A DNA stretch of 64,000 nt, from the NCBI RefSeq assembly GCF_000025325.1, contig NC_013743.1, positions 558,001 through 622,000 on the forward strand, given 5' to 3'. The number at the start of each line of letters is the position of its first letter. The first letter of the stretch is position 1. Under the pieces are notes generated by a model. That model saw only the letters and a program-made list of their open reading frames with translations. It searched no databases and was not told where the DNA came from. This stretch comes from Haloterrigena turkmenica DSM 5511 (GTDB taxonomy: Archaea > Halobacteriota > Halobacteria > Halobacteriales > Natrialbaceae). The position numbers and the translations under genes were made by a program. Positions 35,381 through 44,211 of this stretch are shown here, piece after piece.

Positions 35381-36226
35381 GTGACTTCCCGCGACTGGCA
35401 GGCCGACCGGCGCGCCGTCTTCGACCGCGACGACCACGCGTGTCGCCACTGCGAAGAATCCGGCGACGCCGCCGACCCGACCGCCCTCCGAACGTACCCC
35501 GTCGGCGCCGTCCCCCTCGAGGGAACGGTCCACGAGAGTTCGCTGGCGACCGTCTGTACCGACTGTTTCGAGACGCTGCAGTCCGCTTCCGACTCCCCCG
35601 CCTCGAGCGCCGAGTCGGTCTCGAGCGAGGCGCTGTTCCGACTCGTCCGCGAGACGACCCGCGTTCAGGGCGGCGCCATCGCCGACGTCGCCTCCTTCGC
35701 CTCGCTCGCGACGTCGCTGCCGACGACGCTCGCCGACGCTCGAGCCGAGGCCGACGCTGCGGCCGACTCCGACTCGACGTTCGACGCTGCGGTCGACGAA
35801 ACGGCCGCGGCGTACCGCGACGGCCGCCGAGAGGCCCTGCTTGCGCTCGACGTCGCCGATGCGCGCCTCGAGCGCGTCCGGTCGGTCGACGGAGCGGCGT
35901 TCGACGCCGACGTCCGCTCGTCGCTGTCGACGGTCACCGAGACCGCGACCGACCTGCAGTCGACGCTGCGCGAGGCCGTCGCGCGCTCCGAGATCGTTCC
36001 CGTCTGTCTCGAGCGCTGTCACGGCTGTTTCGAGCCGCTCGAGGGTGACGCCTGTTCGACCTGCGGCCTCGAGGTCCTCGAGACGGCCGACTGGCGCGGC
36101 GAGGAGGGCGTCGCGTTCGAACGGCTGTTCTCGTCGATCAACGACAGCCTCCAGGGCGCCTCGACGACGACGGAGACGCTGACCGAGCGGACGATGACGC
36201 TGGCGACCCAGTTGACGGAGTCCTGA
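35381..36226 (+). CDS. HNH-like zinc protein, catalytic His pair missing
   Basis: 281 residues. The N-terminus resembles an HNH endonuclease (RRAVFDRDDHACRHCEESG, later CTDC), but where HNH enzymes read VHHI the sequence is LRTYPVG, so the catalytic His is absent. The middle (80-210) is an Ala/Asp-rich helical region. The C-terminus has a zinc ribbon (CHGCFEPLEGDACSTCG). DNA binding is plausible, cleavage is not. GTG 35381 is favoured by a TATA-like GTTTTTG about 29 bases before it. Confidence 0.7.
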   Translation: MTSRDWQADRRAVFDRDDHACRHCEESGDAADPTALRTYPVGAVPLEGTVHESSLATVCTDCFETLQSASDSPASSAESVSSEALFRLVRETTRVQGGAIADVASFASLATSLPTTLADARAEADAAADSDSTFDAAVDETAAAYRDGRREALLALDVADARLERVRSVDGAAFDADVRSSLSTVTETATDLQSTLREAVARSEIVPVCLERCHGCFEPLEGDACSTCGLEVLETADWRGEEGVAFERLFSSINDSLQGASTTTETLTERTMTLATQLTES

Positions 36227-36227
36227 C

Positions 36228-36983
36228 TTACTCCGCCGCGTCGTCGGTGCGGAACACGTCGATCGTCTCGTCGGTCACGCCGTCGCGGGAGAACAGCGTG
36301 ACGATGTCGTCCGGTCGGATCACGGTGTCGCCGTGTGGCGTCACGACGGCATCGTCTCGCTCGATCGCGACGACGAGGGAATCGTCGTCGAGCACCTCGC
36401 GCTGGGCCGCCTCCTGAAGACTCATGCCGGCGATCCGGGCATCTCGGTCGACCGTCACCTCGGCGACCTCGGCGTCGCCGGAGAGGCTGATGAAGTCCGT
36501 CAGCATGGCTTCGTGAGTCTCGTCGGTGGGACCGAACGGCGCGTACGGGCACCCGATCTCGTTCTGGACGAGCACTTCGTCTTCGATTTCGATGCCGAGA
36601 TCCGAGAGCGCACGTGCGATCCGCCGCAGATCCGCGGTATCTTCCCCCACCGCGAGCACGTGCAGGTTCCGCCGGCCGGTCAGCAACTCGCGGACGTTGG
36701 TGACACCGGGAATCACCTGCGCCCGCTGCGCCATCGATTCGCGCTCCGAAACCGGCGCGTTGCACATGAAGAGATTCGCGAGGTGTCCCGCCGCCCGTTC
36801 GAAGTCCACGTTCGCGTGATAGCCGGTGATGATTCCCCGCTCCTCGAGTTGCTCGATCCGATTTCGAATCGTCCCGGGAGAGACGCTCACGTCCGCGGCG
36901 ATCGTCGGAGCCGAAGTGTTCCGCGCGTCGTCCATCAGCGCGTAGATGATTCGACGATCGATCTCGTCGAGCCGGTGGTCCAT
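36228..36983 (-). CDS. Lrp/AsnC-type regulator with C-terminal TrkA-C (RCK-C) domain
   Basis: 251 residues. An AsnC winged helix (LDEIDRRIIYALMDDARN, then SPGTIRNRIEQLEERGIITG) leads to a RAM-like sensory region up to about 160. A TrkA-C domain follows (GMSLQEAAQREVLDDDSLVV, GDTVIRPDDIVTLFS). TrkA-C domains bind small ligands such as nucleotides, so the fusion may couple DNA binding to that signal. It is divergent from the UspA/permease operon, which it probably controls. A TATA-like GCATATAACG at 37003-37012 supports ATG 36983. Confidence 0.9.
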   Translation of the reverse strand: MDHRLDEIDRRIIYALMDDARNTSAPTIAADVSVSPGTIRNRIEQLEERGIITGYHANVDFERAAGHLANLFMCNAPVSERESMAQRAQVIPGVTNVRELLTGRRNLHVLAVGEDTADLRRIARALSDLGIEIEDEVLVQNEIGCPYAPFGPTDETHEAMLTDFISLSGDAEVAEVTVDRDARIAGMSLQEAAQREVLDDDSLVVAIERDDAVVTPHGDTVIRPDDIVTLFSRDGVTDETIDVFRTDDAAE

Positions 36984-37149
36984 GCGGCCCAGTACTGCGC
37001 CAGCGTTATATGCGGTTCCGATCTGCTTTGCAGGACACTCATAATAAAAGTGCTACTTCTATCGATACGCCAATATCGACCGGATCAAAATAAGCAATCA
37101 GCAATATAACCGGATGATTTATCGTCTAGCCGGGGAAAGGCGCGAGATA
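36984..37149. promoter_or_regulatory. Divergent promoter region with direct repeats
   Basis: CAATATCGACCGGAT (37071-37085) and CAATATAACCGGAT (37102-37115) are near-identical repeats 31 bases apart, about three helical turns. Minus-strand TATA-like 37003-37012 serves the Lrp-type gene; plus-strand TTTATC (37118-37123) is spaced for an ATG at 37150. The repeats may be operators for the regulator. Confidence 0.45.
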
Positions 37150-37251
37150 ATGACCGATCGCACGTTCGAGGTGGGGACGCACAGTTCTGACGAGCGACCG
37201 CCGGTACGCGCGAGTCAGCGGTCGCCGACGGAGGGGTCGGCCGATGACTGA
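37150..37251 (+). CDS. 33-codon ORF overlapping uspA
   Basis: ATG 37150 lies about 28 bases after a TATA-like TTTATC. The frame encodes a hydrophilic 33-residue peptide (MTDRTFEVGTHSSDERPPVR onward) and its stop overlaps the uspA start by 8 bases. The downstream uspA-permease junction also overlaps by 8 bases. UspA has no TATA box at leaderless spacing of its own, so this ORF may be the translated leader of the operon. Confidence 0.45.
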   Translation: MTDRTFEVGTHSSDERPPVRASQRSPTEGSADD

Positions 37252-37678
37252 CGCCCTCCTCGAGACGATGCTCGTTCCGATCGCGAGCGAGGACGACGCC
37301 AAGCGGACCTGCGAGGCGATCCTGTCAGAGCTCAACGACCGCGCGACGGTTCACGTCGTTCACGTCATCGAGAAGGCGGGCGGCGCGCCCGACAAGGCCG
37401 GCGTCGCCCAGCGCGAGGAGCGCGCCGAGCGGATCTTCGAGATCGTCGAGTCGACGCTCGCCGGGACGAACACCGCCCTCGAGACGGAGATCCTGTACGG
37501 GACCGACGTCGCAGCGACGATCCTCGAACACGCTCGCGACCTCGAGGCGACGGCGATCGTCTTCACGCCTCGCGGTGCGAGCCGGTGGATGCGGCTCCTG
37601 ACCGGTGACGTCGCACAGAAACTGCTCACGAACACCGATCGACCGCTGGTAATCTTGCCAAGATCCGACCATGAGTGA
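37244..37678 (+). CDS. Universal stress protein (UspA) domain protein
   Basis: A 144-residue Usp fold: a first strand ETMLVPIASEDDAKRTCEAI, VHVVHVIEKAGGAPDKAG, then GTDVAATILEHARDLEATAIVFTPRG and RPLVILPR at the end. The ATP-site motif G-x2-G-x9-GS is incomplete (TPRGASRWMRLLTGDVAQKL). It overlaps the permease gene by 8 bases, so the two are translationally coupled. It may regulate the permease, which carries two Usp domains of its own. Confidence 0.9.
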   Translation: MTDALLETMLVPIASEDDAKRTCEAILSELNDRATVHVVHVIEKAGGAPDKAGVAQREERAERIFEIVESTLAGTNTALETEILYGTDVAATILEHARDLEATAIVFTPRGASRWMRLLTGDVAQKLLTNTDRPLVILPRSDHE

Positions 37679-39965
37679 CGAAGAACTCGCCAAGGACCTC
37701 GGACTGCTCTCGGCGCTGGCGATCGGGATGGGGACGATGATCGGCGCCGGCATCTTCGTGTTGCCCGGCGTCGCGGCCCAGGAGGCCGGGCCGATCGTCG
37801 TCGTCTCGTTCGTGGTCGGCGGCATGATCGCGATGGTCAACGCCTTGGCGGTGAGCGAACTCGGGACGGCGATGCCGAAGGCCGGCGGCGGCTACTACTA
37901 CATCAACCGCGGACTCGGGCCGCTGTTCGGCTCGATATCCGGAATGGGTGACTGGATGGGGCTGGCCTTCGCCTCGGCGTTTTACTGCATCGGGTTCGGC
38001 GGCTACCTCACCGATCTGCTGGCCGGAACGATGCTCGCCCTGCCGACCCTTGAGCTCGGTCTCGTTGCCCTGTCGGACATCCAGCTCGGCGCGCTGATCG
38101 CCGGCCTGCTGTTCGTCGGCGTCAACTACATGGGCGCCAAGGAGACCGGGGGCGTCCAGACAGTGATCGTTACGGTCCTGCTGGGGATCCTCACCGTCTT
38201 CGCTGCCTCCGGCTTCTTCCATTTCGATTGGGCGACGCTCACGACAGACGGACTCGCGCCGACCGATCGGGGGTACGGTGCGATCCTGCCGGGGACCGCC
38301 CTCGTCTTCGTCTCCTTCCTCGGCTACGCGAAGATCGCGACGGTCGCCGAGGAACTGCAAAACCCCGGCCGAAACCTCCCGATCGCGGTCATCGGCAGCG
38401 TCGCCGTCGTGACGGCGATCTACGCGATCCTCGTCGCCACGATGGTCGGCATCGTTCCGTGGCACTCGCTGGACGACAGCGTCCCCGTCTCCCAGGTCGC
38501 CGAGATCACCTTCGCCGGGGTCCCCGTCCTCGACGCCGTCGGCGTGACGCTGATCTCGCTGGCCGCAATGCTGGCGACCGCCTCGAGCGCCAACGCCTCG
38601 ATTCTCTCGTCGGCTCGAATCAACTTCGCGATGGGCCGCGATAAGATCGTCACGGACAAACTCAACGAGATCCACCCGCGGTACGCGACGCCGTACCGGT
38701 CGATCCTGCTTACCGGGGGCGTCATCATCGTCTTCATCGCCGCGCTGGGCCAGGACCTCGAGATCCTCGCGAAGGCCGCCAGCGTGCTCCACCTGATCGT
38801 CTACGGGCTCATGAACCTCGCGCTGATCGCCTTCCGCGAGGCGGACGTCCCCGAGTACGACCCCGACTTCCGGGTCCCGTTCTACCCGGTGACGCCGATC
38901 CTCGGTGCGCTGCTCTCCTTCGGTCTCGTCGCCTTCATGGACACGATCGAGATCGCGTTAAGCCTCGCGTTCGTCGCCGTCGCGGTGCTGTGGTACGCGT
39001 TCTACGCTCGCGCGAAGACGCCCCGACAGGGCGTCCTCGGCGAGTACATCCTCGATCGCTCCGAGGAGCTGCCCGACGTCGCGGTCTCGGCGGCCAGCGC
39101 TGCTCGACCGGACGGCTCGGGCCAGTATCGCGTCATGGTGCCGCTGGCCAACCCGCGCACCGAGCGCCACCTGATCGAACTGGCCAGCACGCTCGCCGCC
39201 GAAAACGACGGCGTCGTCCACGCGGTCCACATCGTGCAGGTCCCCGACCAGACGCCACTGGATCGCGGTGCCGAGCACATCGAGCGGATCGACGCCGAGT
39301 CCGAAGCGCTACTCGAGCTGGCCCGCGAACACGCCGAAGACCGCGGCGCCGAGATCGAGACGACGACGATCGTCTCCCACCGCTCGTTCGAGGAGGTGTT
39401 CGACGCGGCCCGCCAGCACGACGTCGATCAGGTCGTGATGGGCTGGGGCGACGATCGGCCGTGGTCCGCGGGGCGGGCCGAGCGCCCGCTCGACGAACTC
39501 GCCGCTGACCTGCCGTGTGACTTCCTCGTGTTGAAGGATCGCGGCTACGATCCGTCTCGAATTCTCCTGCCGACCGCCGGCGGTCCAGATTCGGATCTCA
39601 GCGCCGAGGTCGCGAAGACGCTGCGCTCGGCGACGGGATCGACGATTCAGTTGCTCCACGTCGTCGACGACGAGCGCGAGCGCGAATCGGGCGAGCAGTT
39701 CCTCGCGAACTGGGCGGCCGAACACGGGTTCGGCGACGCCGTGTTGACCGTCGACGACTCCGGCGATGTCGAGGGCGCGATCGCCCGCGAGGCCGAAGAC
39801 AGGACGCTCGTCGTCATCGGCGCGACCGAGCGCGGTCTGCTCTCGCGGCTCGTCCGCGGCTCGCTCGTCTTCGACGTCGTCGACGAAGTCGACTGTTCGG
39901 TCCTGCTCGCCGAACGGCCGGCGGAGCGCTCGCTCCGGGAACGGCTCTTCGGACGCTCAGAATAG
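37671..39965 (+). CDS. APC-family amino acid permease with two C-terminal UspA domains
   Basis: 764 residues. The first 450 form an APC transporter of about 12 helices, with the substrate motif GMGTMIGAGIFVLPG near 18-32 and NYMGAKETGGVQ near 145. Two Usp domains follow (about 480-620 and 622-745): the first starts YRVMVPLANPRTERHLIELA, the second has RILLPTAGGPDSDLS and ends VIGATERGLLSRLVRGSLVF. The permease-Usp fusion is typical of haloarchaea; the amino acid is unknown. It shares an operon with uspA. Confidence 0.93.
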   Translation: MSDEELAKDLGLLSALAIGMGTMIGAGIFVLPGVAAQEAGPIVVVSFVVGGMIAMVNALAVSELGTAMPKAGGGYYYINRGLGPLFGSISGMGDWMGLAFASAFYCIGFGGYLTDLLAGTMLALPTLELGLVALSDIQLGALIAGLLFVGVNYMGAKETGGVQTVIVTVLLGILTVFAASGFFHFDWATLTTDGLAPTDRGYGAILPGTALVFVSFLGYAKIATVAEELQNPGRNLPIAVIGSVAVVTAIYAILVATMVGIVPWHSLDDSVPVSQVAEITFAGVPVLDAVGVTLISLAAMLATASSANASILSSARINFAMGRDKIVTDKLNEIHPRYATPYRSILLTGGVIIVFIAALGQDLEILAKAASVLHLIVYGLMNLALIAFREADVPEYDPDFRVPFYPVTPILGALLSFGLVAFMDTIEIALSLAFVAVAVLWYAFYARAKTPRQGVLGEYILDRSEELPDVAVSAASAARPDGSGQYRVMVPLANPRTERHLIELASTLAAENDGVVHAVHIVQVPDQTPLDRGAEHIERIDAESEALLELAREHAEDRGAEIETTTIVSHRSFEEVFDAARQHDVDQVVMGWGDDRPWSAGRAERPLDELAADLPCDFLVLKDRGYDPSRILLPTAGGPDSDLSAEVAKTLRSATGSTIQLLHVVDDERERESGEQFLANWAAEHGFGDAVLTVDDSGDVEGAIAREAEDRTLVVIGATERGLLSRLVRGSLVFDVVDEVDCSVLLAERPAERSLRERLFGRSE

Positions 39966-39988
39966 CGCGGACCGGACGCGACCGGCGG

Positions 39989-40717
39989 CTAGAGCCGGGT
40001 CGCAGCCTCGAGCGAGATGTCGATCGCACGACCGACGTTGTTCTTCGCTTTCTCCGGCAGTTCGTCGTCCTCGGTGTCGGTGCCCTTCTGGGTGCCCTCA
40101 ACGAGGTTGCCGTCGACGGTACAGATCGCGCCGGCGCGCAGGCCCTTGCGGCGAGCCAGCGAGAAGATCGCGGCGGCTTCCATCTCGACGGCGAGGAGAC
40201 CGGCGGCCTCCCAGTCGACGACGTGCTCGTCGGTCTCCGCGTAGTAGGCGTCGTCGGAGACGATCGGGCCGACGTGGACGTCCTCGCCGTTCGCTTCGGC
40301 CGAGTCGACCAGCGCCGACAGCACGTCGTAGTCCGGCACGGCGGGGTATTCGGCGGCCTCGTACCGCTTTGACGTTCCCTCCTCTTTCGCGGCGCCGGTC
40401 GCGACGACCATGTCGCCGATCTCGATACCCGACTGGAGAGCGCCGGTCGTGCCGACGCGGATGATCGTCTCGACGCCGACGTTGGCCAGTTCCTCGACGG
40501 CGATCGCCGCCGACGGACAGCCGATACCGGTCGAGCAGATCGTCAGCTCCTGTCCCTCGTAGGTCGCGTTGACGACCTTGTACTCGCGATTCTGGGCGAC
40601 GGTTTCGGATTCGTCGCAGTGGTCGGCGATGCGATCGACGCGACCGGGATCGCCCGGTACGAGCACGCGATCGGTCAGGTCGCCGTCGTCGACCAACAGA
40701 TGTGGCTGCGTTGCCAT
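39989..40717 (-). CDS. Nucleoside phosphorylase (uridine phosphorylase-like)
   Basis: Phosphorolysis of a nucleoside to base and ribose-1-phosphate. 242 residues of the PNP/UDP family: VLVPGDPGRVDRIADH near 18-33, ICSTGIGCPSAAIAVEEL, IRVGTTGALQ and the nucleoside-site motif LAVEMEAAAIFSLA. Annotation style suggests uridine phosphorylase, but haloarchaeal relatives include guanosine phosphorylase. It heads away from the permease gene and lies beside kinase and isomerase genes that could use ribose-1-phosphate. Confidence 0.9.
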   Translation of the reverse strand: MATQPHLLVDDGDLTDRVLVPGDPGRVDRIADHCDESETVAQNREYKVVNATYEGQELTICSTGIGCPSAAIAVEELANVGVETIIRVGTTGALQSGIEIGDMVVATGAAKEEGTSKRYEAAEYPAVPDYDVLSALVDSAEANGEDVHVGPIVSDDAYYAETDEHVVDWEAAGLLAVEMEAAAIFSLARRKGLRAGAICTVDGNLVEGTQKGTDTEDDELPEKAKNNVGRAIDISLEAATRL

Positions 40718-40862
40718 ACCCGTCGATTCCAGTGGCGGTGAGAAAAAAGATTCGAGGACGGGTCCCGATCGTCCGTCGGTTCGGCGACCTGCGACCGTCC
40801 CCCGTCCCCACCCCACCGCCGAGTGTGACCGGCCGCGGGGTGTGTTCGACCCGGCCGTTCAG

Positions 40863-41165
40863 TCAGCAGTCAGGGGAGACCTCCACCCGTTCGGGCGTGA
40901 CCGTCACCGTCGCATTCTCGACGCTGAATTCGACGGTTCCGTCGGCCCGACTCGCCCCTCGGTGCGTGTCCGCAAAGAGGGAGTCGAGTGCGTCCGGGTT
41001 GATGTAGTCGTATAGTCGGGTGTTGGTGGAACCGATATCGTCGTCGAAGTACTGCGCTAGCGCGGTTGCAGTGGCTATACTCGGCGGTTCGTTCGCGTCT
41101 CGCTCGTATTGAATGCGGCGTTTAAACTCGCATCCAGAGGACTCTCTGATCCTTCGTTCCGTCAT
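40863..41165 (-). CDS. HalOD1 output-domain protein
   Basis: 100 residues with the HalOD1 pattern: SIATATALAQYFDDDIGSTN, LYDYINPDALDSLFAD, then strands GTVEFSVENATVTVT. The basic N-terminus (ESSGCEFKRRIQYERD) is longer than usual. Located between the nucleoside phosphorylase and the PfkB kinase on the same strand, it could regulate this locus, though that is only suggested by position. Confidence 0.8.
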   Translation of the reverse strand: MTERRIRESSGCEFKRRIQYERDANEPPSIATATALAQYFDDDIGSTNTRLYDYINPDALDSLFADTHRGASRADGTVEFSVENATVTVTPERVEVSPDC

Positions 41166-41286
41166 GTCTCTCCGTCACGTCTCCGTGACCGTCTAGCTGA
41201 GTGAGCAACGTCTCCGCCCATATACTTACCGTCAGACAACACGGGGTGAAAACCGCTCGCCGGCGGCCGGATCGTGTGGTCTCGAG

Positions 41287-42174
41287 TCATCCCGCTCGCT
41301 CTTCCAGAAACCGTTCGACCTCGGACGCCGTCGGCGCGCTGCGGGCGCCCTCCCGACTCGCCGTCAGCGCGCCGCAGGCGTTCGCGTACTCGAGGGCGTC
41401 CTCGATCGACGCGCCCTCGAGTCGGCTCGTGAGAAAGCCCGCCGCAAAGGAGTCGCCGGCACCGGCCGTGTCGACCGAGTCGACGTCGAACCCGGGATGT
41501 GCGTAGCTGTCGTCGGGAGTCCGGATCTCTGCGCCGTCGCCGCCGGACGTGATCGCGACGATCCGATCGGTCGGCTCAGAATCGACGCCGGCCGCGTCGA
41601 CCAGCGCCGCGGCTTCGTGCTCGGTGACGAACAGAATGTCGGCCGCGGCGACGGTCTCGTCGTACGTGCGGTCGCCGAACCGGCGACCGGGGTCGAAACT
41701 GACGGTGACGTCGGCCGCCGCGGCGATTGAAGCGATCCGCGCCGCGGTCTCCGGGCGCTGGCTCGTGAGGTGGACGTGATCGGCCGCCCGAACCCGATCA
41801 GCGTCGATGTCCGCCGGCCGAACGGCCTCGTTGACGCCGTCGTTGCCCAGGATCGAGACCGCACCGTCGTCGTCGACGAGCAGGTACTTGACCGCCGTCT
41901 CGGCGCCCTCGACGACGCGGATCCCCGACAGCGAGACGCCGGCCTCCTCGAGGCCGCGCCTGGCCAGCAGGCCGTTGTCGTCGTCGCCGACGCTGCCGAT
42001 CAACCCGGCGTCGACCTCGAGGCCGGCGAGCGCGGCGGCGACGTTGGCGGCGCTGCCGCCGCCGGACTGGCGCTGTGAGCGGATCGTCGCCTCGCCGTCG
42101 GCGGCGGGGAGTCGGTCGACGCGCAGCGTCACGTCCCAGTTGACGTGACCGGCGGTGAGTACGGTGGGTGGCAT
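41287..42174 (-). CDS. PfkB-family carbohydrate kinase, candidate ribose-1-phosphate kinase
   Basis: A 295-residue PfkB/ribokinase-type kinase. Signature 1 is GGGSAANVAAALAGL near 38-52 and signature 2 is DTAGAGDSFAAGFL near 242-255, with the catalytic Asp in GAGD. It follows a DUF63 membrane gene by 38 bases. Close neighbours are a nucleoside phosphorylase and ribose-1,5-bisphosphate isomerase. In halophilic archaea an ATP-dependent ribose-1-phosphate kinase makes the isomerase substrate, so that role is proposed from context. Adenosine or sugar kinase activity is the alternative. Confidence 0.88.
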   Translation of the reverse strand: MPPTVLTAGHVNWDVTLRVDRLPAADGEATIRSQRQSGGGSAANVAAALAGLEVDAGLIGSVGDDDNGLLARRGLEEAGVSLSGIRVVEGAETAVKYLLVDDDGAVSILGNDGVNEAVRPADIDADRVRAADHVHLTSQRPETAARIASIAAAADVTVSFDPGRRFGDRTYDETVAAADILFVTEHEAAALVDAAGVDSEPTDRIVAITSGGDGAEIRTPDDSYAHPGFDVDSVDTAGAGDSFAAGFLTSRLEGASIEDALEYANACGALTASREGARSAPTASEVERFLEERAG

Positions 42175-42212
42175 TCGATACGACCGGGAAGAAGGCGCCG
42201 TCGGAAAAAAAT

Positions 42213-43034
42213 CTAGGTGGCGATGAAGAGCAAGACGTTGTGGACGCCGGGGCCGAGCCCGACCGCGGCGATCCCGGAGAGGACGATCCGCGCCTGCTGG
42301 GGCGCGTCCTCGACGTACTCCTTGAACAGTCCGAGGATCACCAGCGCCAGCGCGGCCTTCACCAGGACGAACAGCCAGCCGGCGCCGACGTACTCGGCGA
42401 TCGGCAGTGACCCGCCGGCCTCGAGGAGCAGCGCCGACAGGGGGACCGACTCCTCGACGCCGATGACGTCGTAGCCGATGGCCGTCGAGACGCCGTCCAA
42501 GGTGTGCCCGAAGACGACCAGCGCGCCGGTGTAACTCGTCGTCTTCGCGACGTCGGTAAACCACAGGCTCAGCGCGACCCACGCGATCGCGGTGACGATC
42601 CCGGCGGCGATGACGGCGATGACCGGCCAGAAGAGGTTGAACGTCTCTTCGGCCCAACTCACGTTGAGGATGATCGACGCGAAGACGGCGAAAAAGGCGG
42701 TCCCGGCGATACCGAAGAACCGCGGAATCGTCGGCTGGAGCCCCCCGGCGTACAGGAAGATCGCGACGATCCAAGCGGCGCCCGCGACGGCCGCGGCGAC
42801 CAGATAGACGGTCGGCGTCGCGAACAGCGTCTCGACGTTCTCCGGATAGGCGCCGAGTTGATAGAGGACGTGGAGGGCCGAGCCGAACATCATCCACGGC
42901 GCGAACGCCAGCACGGTCCGATCGGTTACCGGCGGCTCGAGAACCCACAGCAATGCGACGATCCCCGCCAGTATCACCAGCAGCGGGACGAGGAGGTACC
43001 ACGGTGGGAGCACGAACCCCTCGGGTAATACCAT
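42213..43034 (-). CDS. DUF63 membrane protein
   Basis: 273 residues with about eight membrane helices, starting LPPWYLLVPLLVILAGIVAL. Motifs of the family are APWMMFGSALHVLYQLGAYP, the GHTLDGVSTAIGYDVIG loop with a conserved His and Asp, and the C-terminal GLGPGVHNVLLF. DUF63 is a conserved archaeal family without assigned function. ATG 43034 is preferred to TTG 43061. Gene order with PfkB and the isomerase hints at a transporter or membrane enzyme for nucleoside or pentose metabolism. Confidence 0.85.
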   Translation of the reverse strand: MVLPEGFVLPPWYLLVPLLVILAGIVALLWVLEPPVTDRTVLAFAPWMMFGSALHVLYQLGAYPENVETLFATPTVYLVAAAVAGAAWIVAIFLYAGGLQPTIPRFFGIAGTAFFAVFASIILNVSWAEETFNLFWPVIAVIAAGIVTAIAWVALSLWFTDVAKTTSYTGALVVFGHTLDGVSTAIGYDVIGVEESVPLSALLLEAGGSLPIAEYVGAGWLFVLVKAALALVILGLFKEYVEDAPQQARIVLSGIAAVGLGPGVHNVLLFIAT

Positions 43035-43077
43035 ATCCGTACTCCCACACACCAGCGACAAACACTTTCCGATTGCT

Positions 43078-43101
43078 AACTATTCACGATAGTGAATAGT
43101 T
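43078..43101. promoter_or_regulatory. Perfect palindromic operator candidate upstream of DUF63-pfkB
   Basis: AACTATTCAC-GATA-GTGAATAGTT: 10-base arms, 4-base spacer, AT-rich against a GC-rich background. It lies 44 bases before the DUF63 start and 54 bases beyond the isomerase stop. The position suits an activator or repressor site for the DUF63-pfkB transcript; it could also act as a 3' hairpin for the isomerase gene. Confidence 0.55.
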
Positions 43102-43154
43102 TCCGTCGCTGTAACGTTCGGTGAGCCATCCCGCGGCGCTATGCCGGTGATTTC

Positions 43155-44138
43155 CTACAGCTCCCAGGGTTCGTCGACCGTCTCTCCGAACAGCTCCCGC
43201 ATCAGCGTGACGACGGTTTCCGGTGGGAACTGGCCGTGTTCGGTGACGATCGCGTCGACGTACCGCGGCGGGGTGACGTCGAAGGCGGGATTTTCGACGG
43301 TCAGTCCGTCGTCGGCGCCGTCGGCGGTGTCGGTGATCGCGGCCCGCTCGTCGTCGTCGAGCACCTCCCGCTCGTCGCGGCGTTCGATCTCGACGGTGTG
43401 GCCCGTCATAGTATCGGGGTGGAGTTTGATCGTCTGGGCGGCGACGGTCACCGGCACGCCGCGCTCGCGGGCGATGACCGCCAGTCCGCTGGTGCCGATC
43501 TTGTTGATCACGCTCCCGTCGGCCGCGATGCTGTCGGCCCCGACCAGGACGTGATCCGCCTGGTCGAGGTAGCGACGGGCCGCCCCGTCGACGATCACCG
43601 TCACCGGCACGTCCCACTCGCGTAACTGTCGGGCCGTGATGTGGCCCTGCAGCCTGGGCCGAGTCTCCTTGACGATCGCCTCGATCTCGGTGCCGTCCTC
43701 GACGGCGGCCTCGAGACAGGCCAGCGCGTCCGTCGAGTGGCAGTGGGTCATCACGACGTCGCCGTCGCGCAACCGGTTCGCGCCGACCGATCCCAGTTTC
43801 GACTGCGCCTGCGCCAGATCGCGCTGGAACTCCTCGGCGCGAGCGATAGTCGAGGCGCGCAGTTCCGCGACGGTCTCGCCGTCCATCCCGGCGAGGACGT
43901 ACCGGAGCGCGTTGGGCAGGCTCACCGCCGTCGGGCGGGTCTCGTAGAGCGTCTTCGCGGCCGCTCGCAGTTGCCGCTCGAACGCGTCGGGCCGCTCCGC
44001 GTCGGATCGCTCGGCCTGGATCGCCAGCGCCTCGGCCGCCGCGTCGGCGATCGTCGCGGCCCCGCGGATCTCCATCGCGGCGATCTCGTCGGCGGTCGTC
44101 ACGACGGCCGGCGCGACGTCGGGTCCACGGTCGTCCAT
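43155..44138 (-). CDS. Ribose-1,5-bisphosphate isomerase (eIF-2B-like)
   Basis: Converts ribose-1,5-bisphosphate to ribulose-1,5-bisphosphate. 327 residues of the eIF2B-alpha/R15P isomerase family: the catalytic Cys in [31 protein letters not shown], and the catalytic Asp in [20 protein letters not shown]. Haloarchaea use it in nucleoside ribose breakdown without Rubisco. ATG 44138 fits the TATA-like CACTTTTGCC about 30 bases upstream. It is divergent from deoC across 73 bases. Confidence 0.9.
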   Translation of the reverse strand: MDDRGPDVAPAVVTTADEIAAMEIRGAATIADAAAEALAIQAERSDAERPDAFERQLRAAAKTLYETRPTAVSLPNALRYVLAGMDGETVAELRASTIARAEEFQRDLAQAQSKLGSVGANRLRDGDVVMTHCHSTDALACLEAAVEDGTEIEAIVKETRPRLQGHITARQLREWDVPVTVIVDGAARRYLDQADHVLVGADSIAADGSVINKIGTSGLAVIARERGVPVTVAAQTIKLHPDTMTGHTVEIERRDEREVLDDDERAAITDTADGADDGLTVENPAFDVTPPRYVDAIVTEHGQFPPETVVTLMRELFGETVDEPWEL

Positions 44139-44211
44139 GCCGTCACGTTGCGCGCCGGACGGCAAAAGTGATCGGGCGGGGTTTTTGCCCGTCGGGCGAT
44201 TCCCTCCCCGT

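Noticed and set aside
37626-38792. 388-codon minus-strand frame inside the permease gene
   Set aside because: Low-complexity D/R/G composition and complete overlap with a clear transporter gene.
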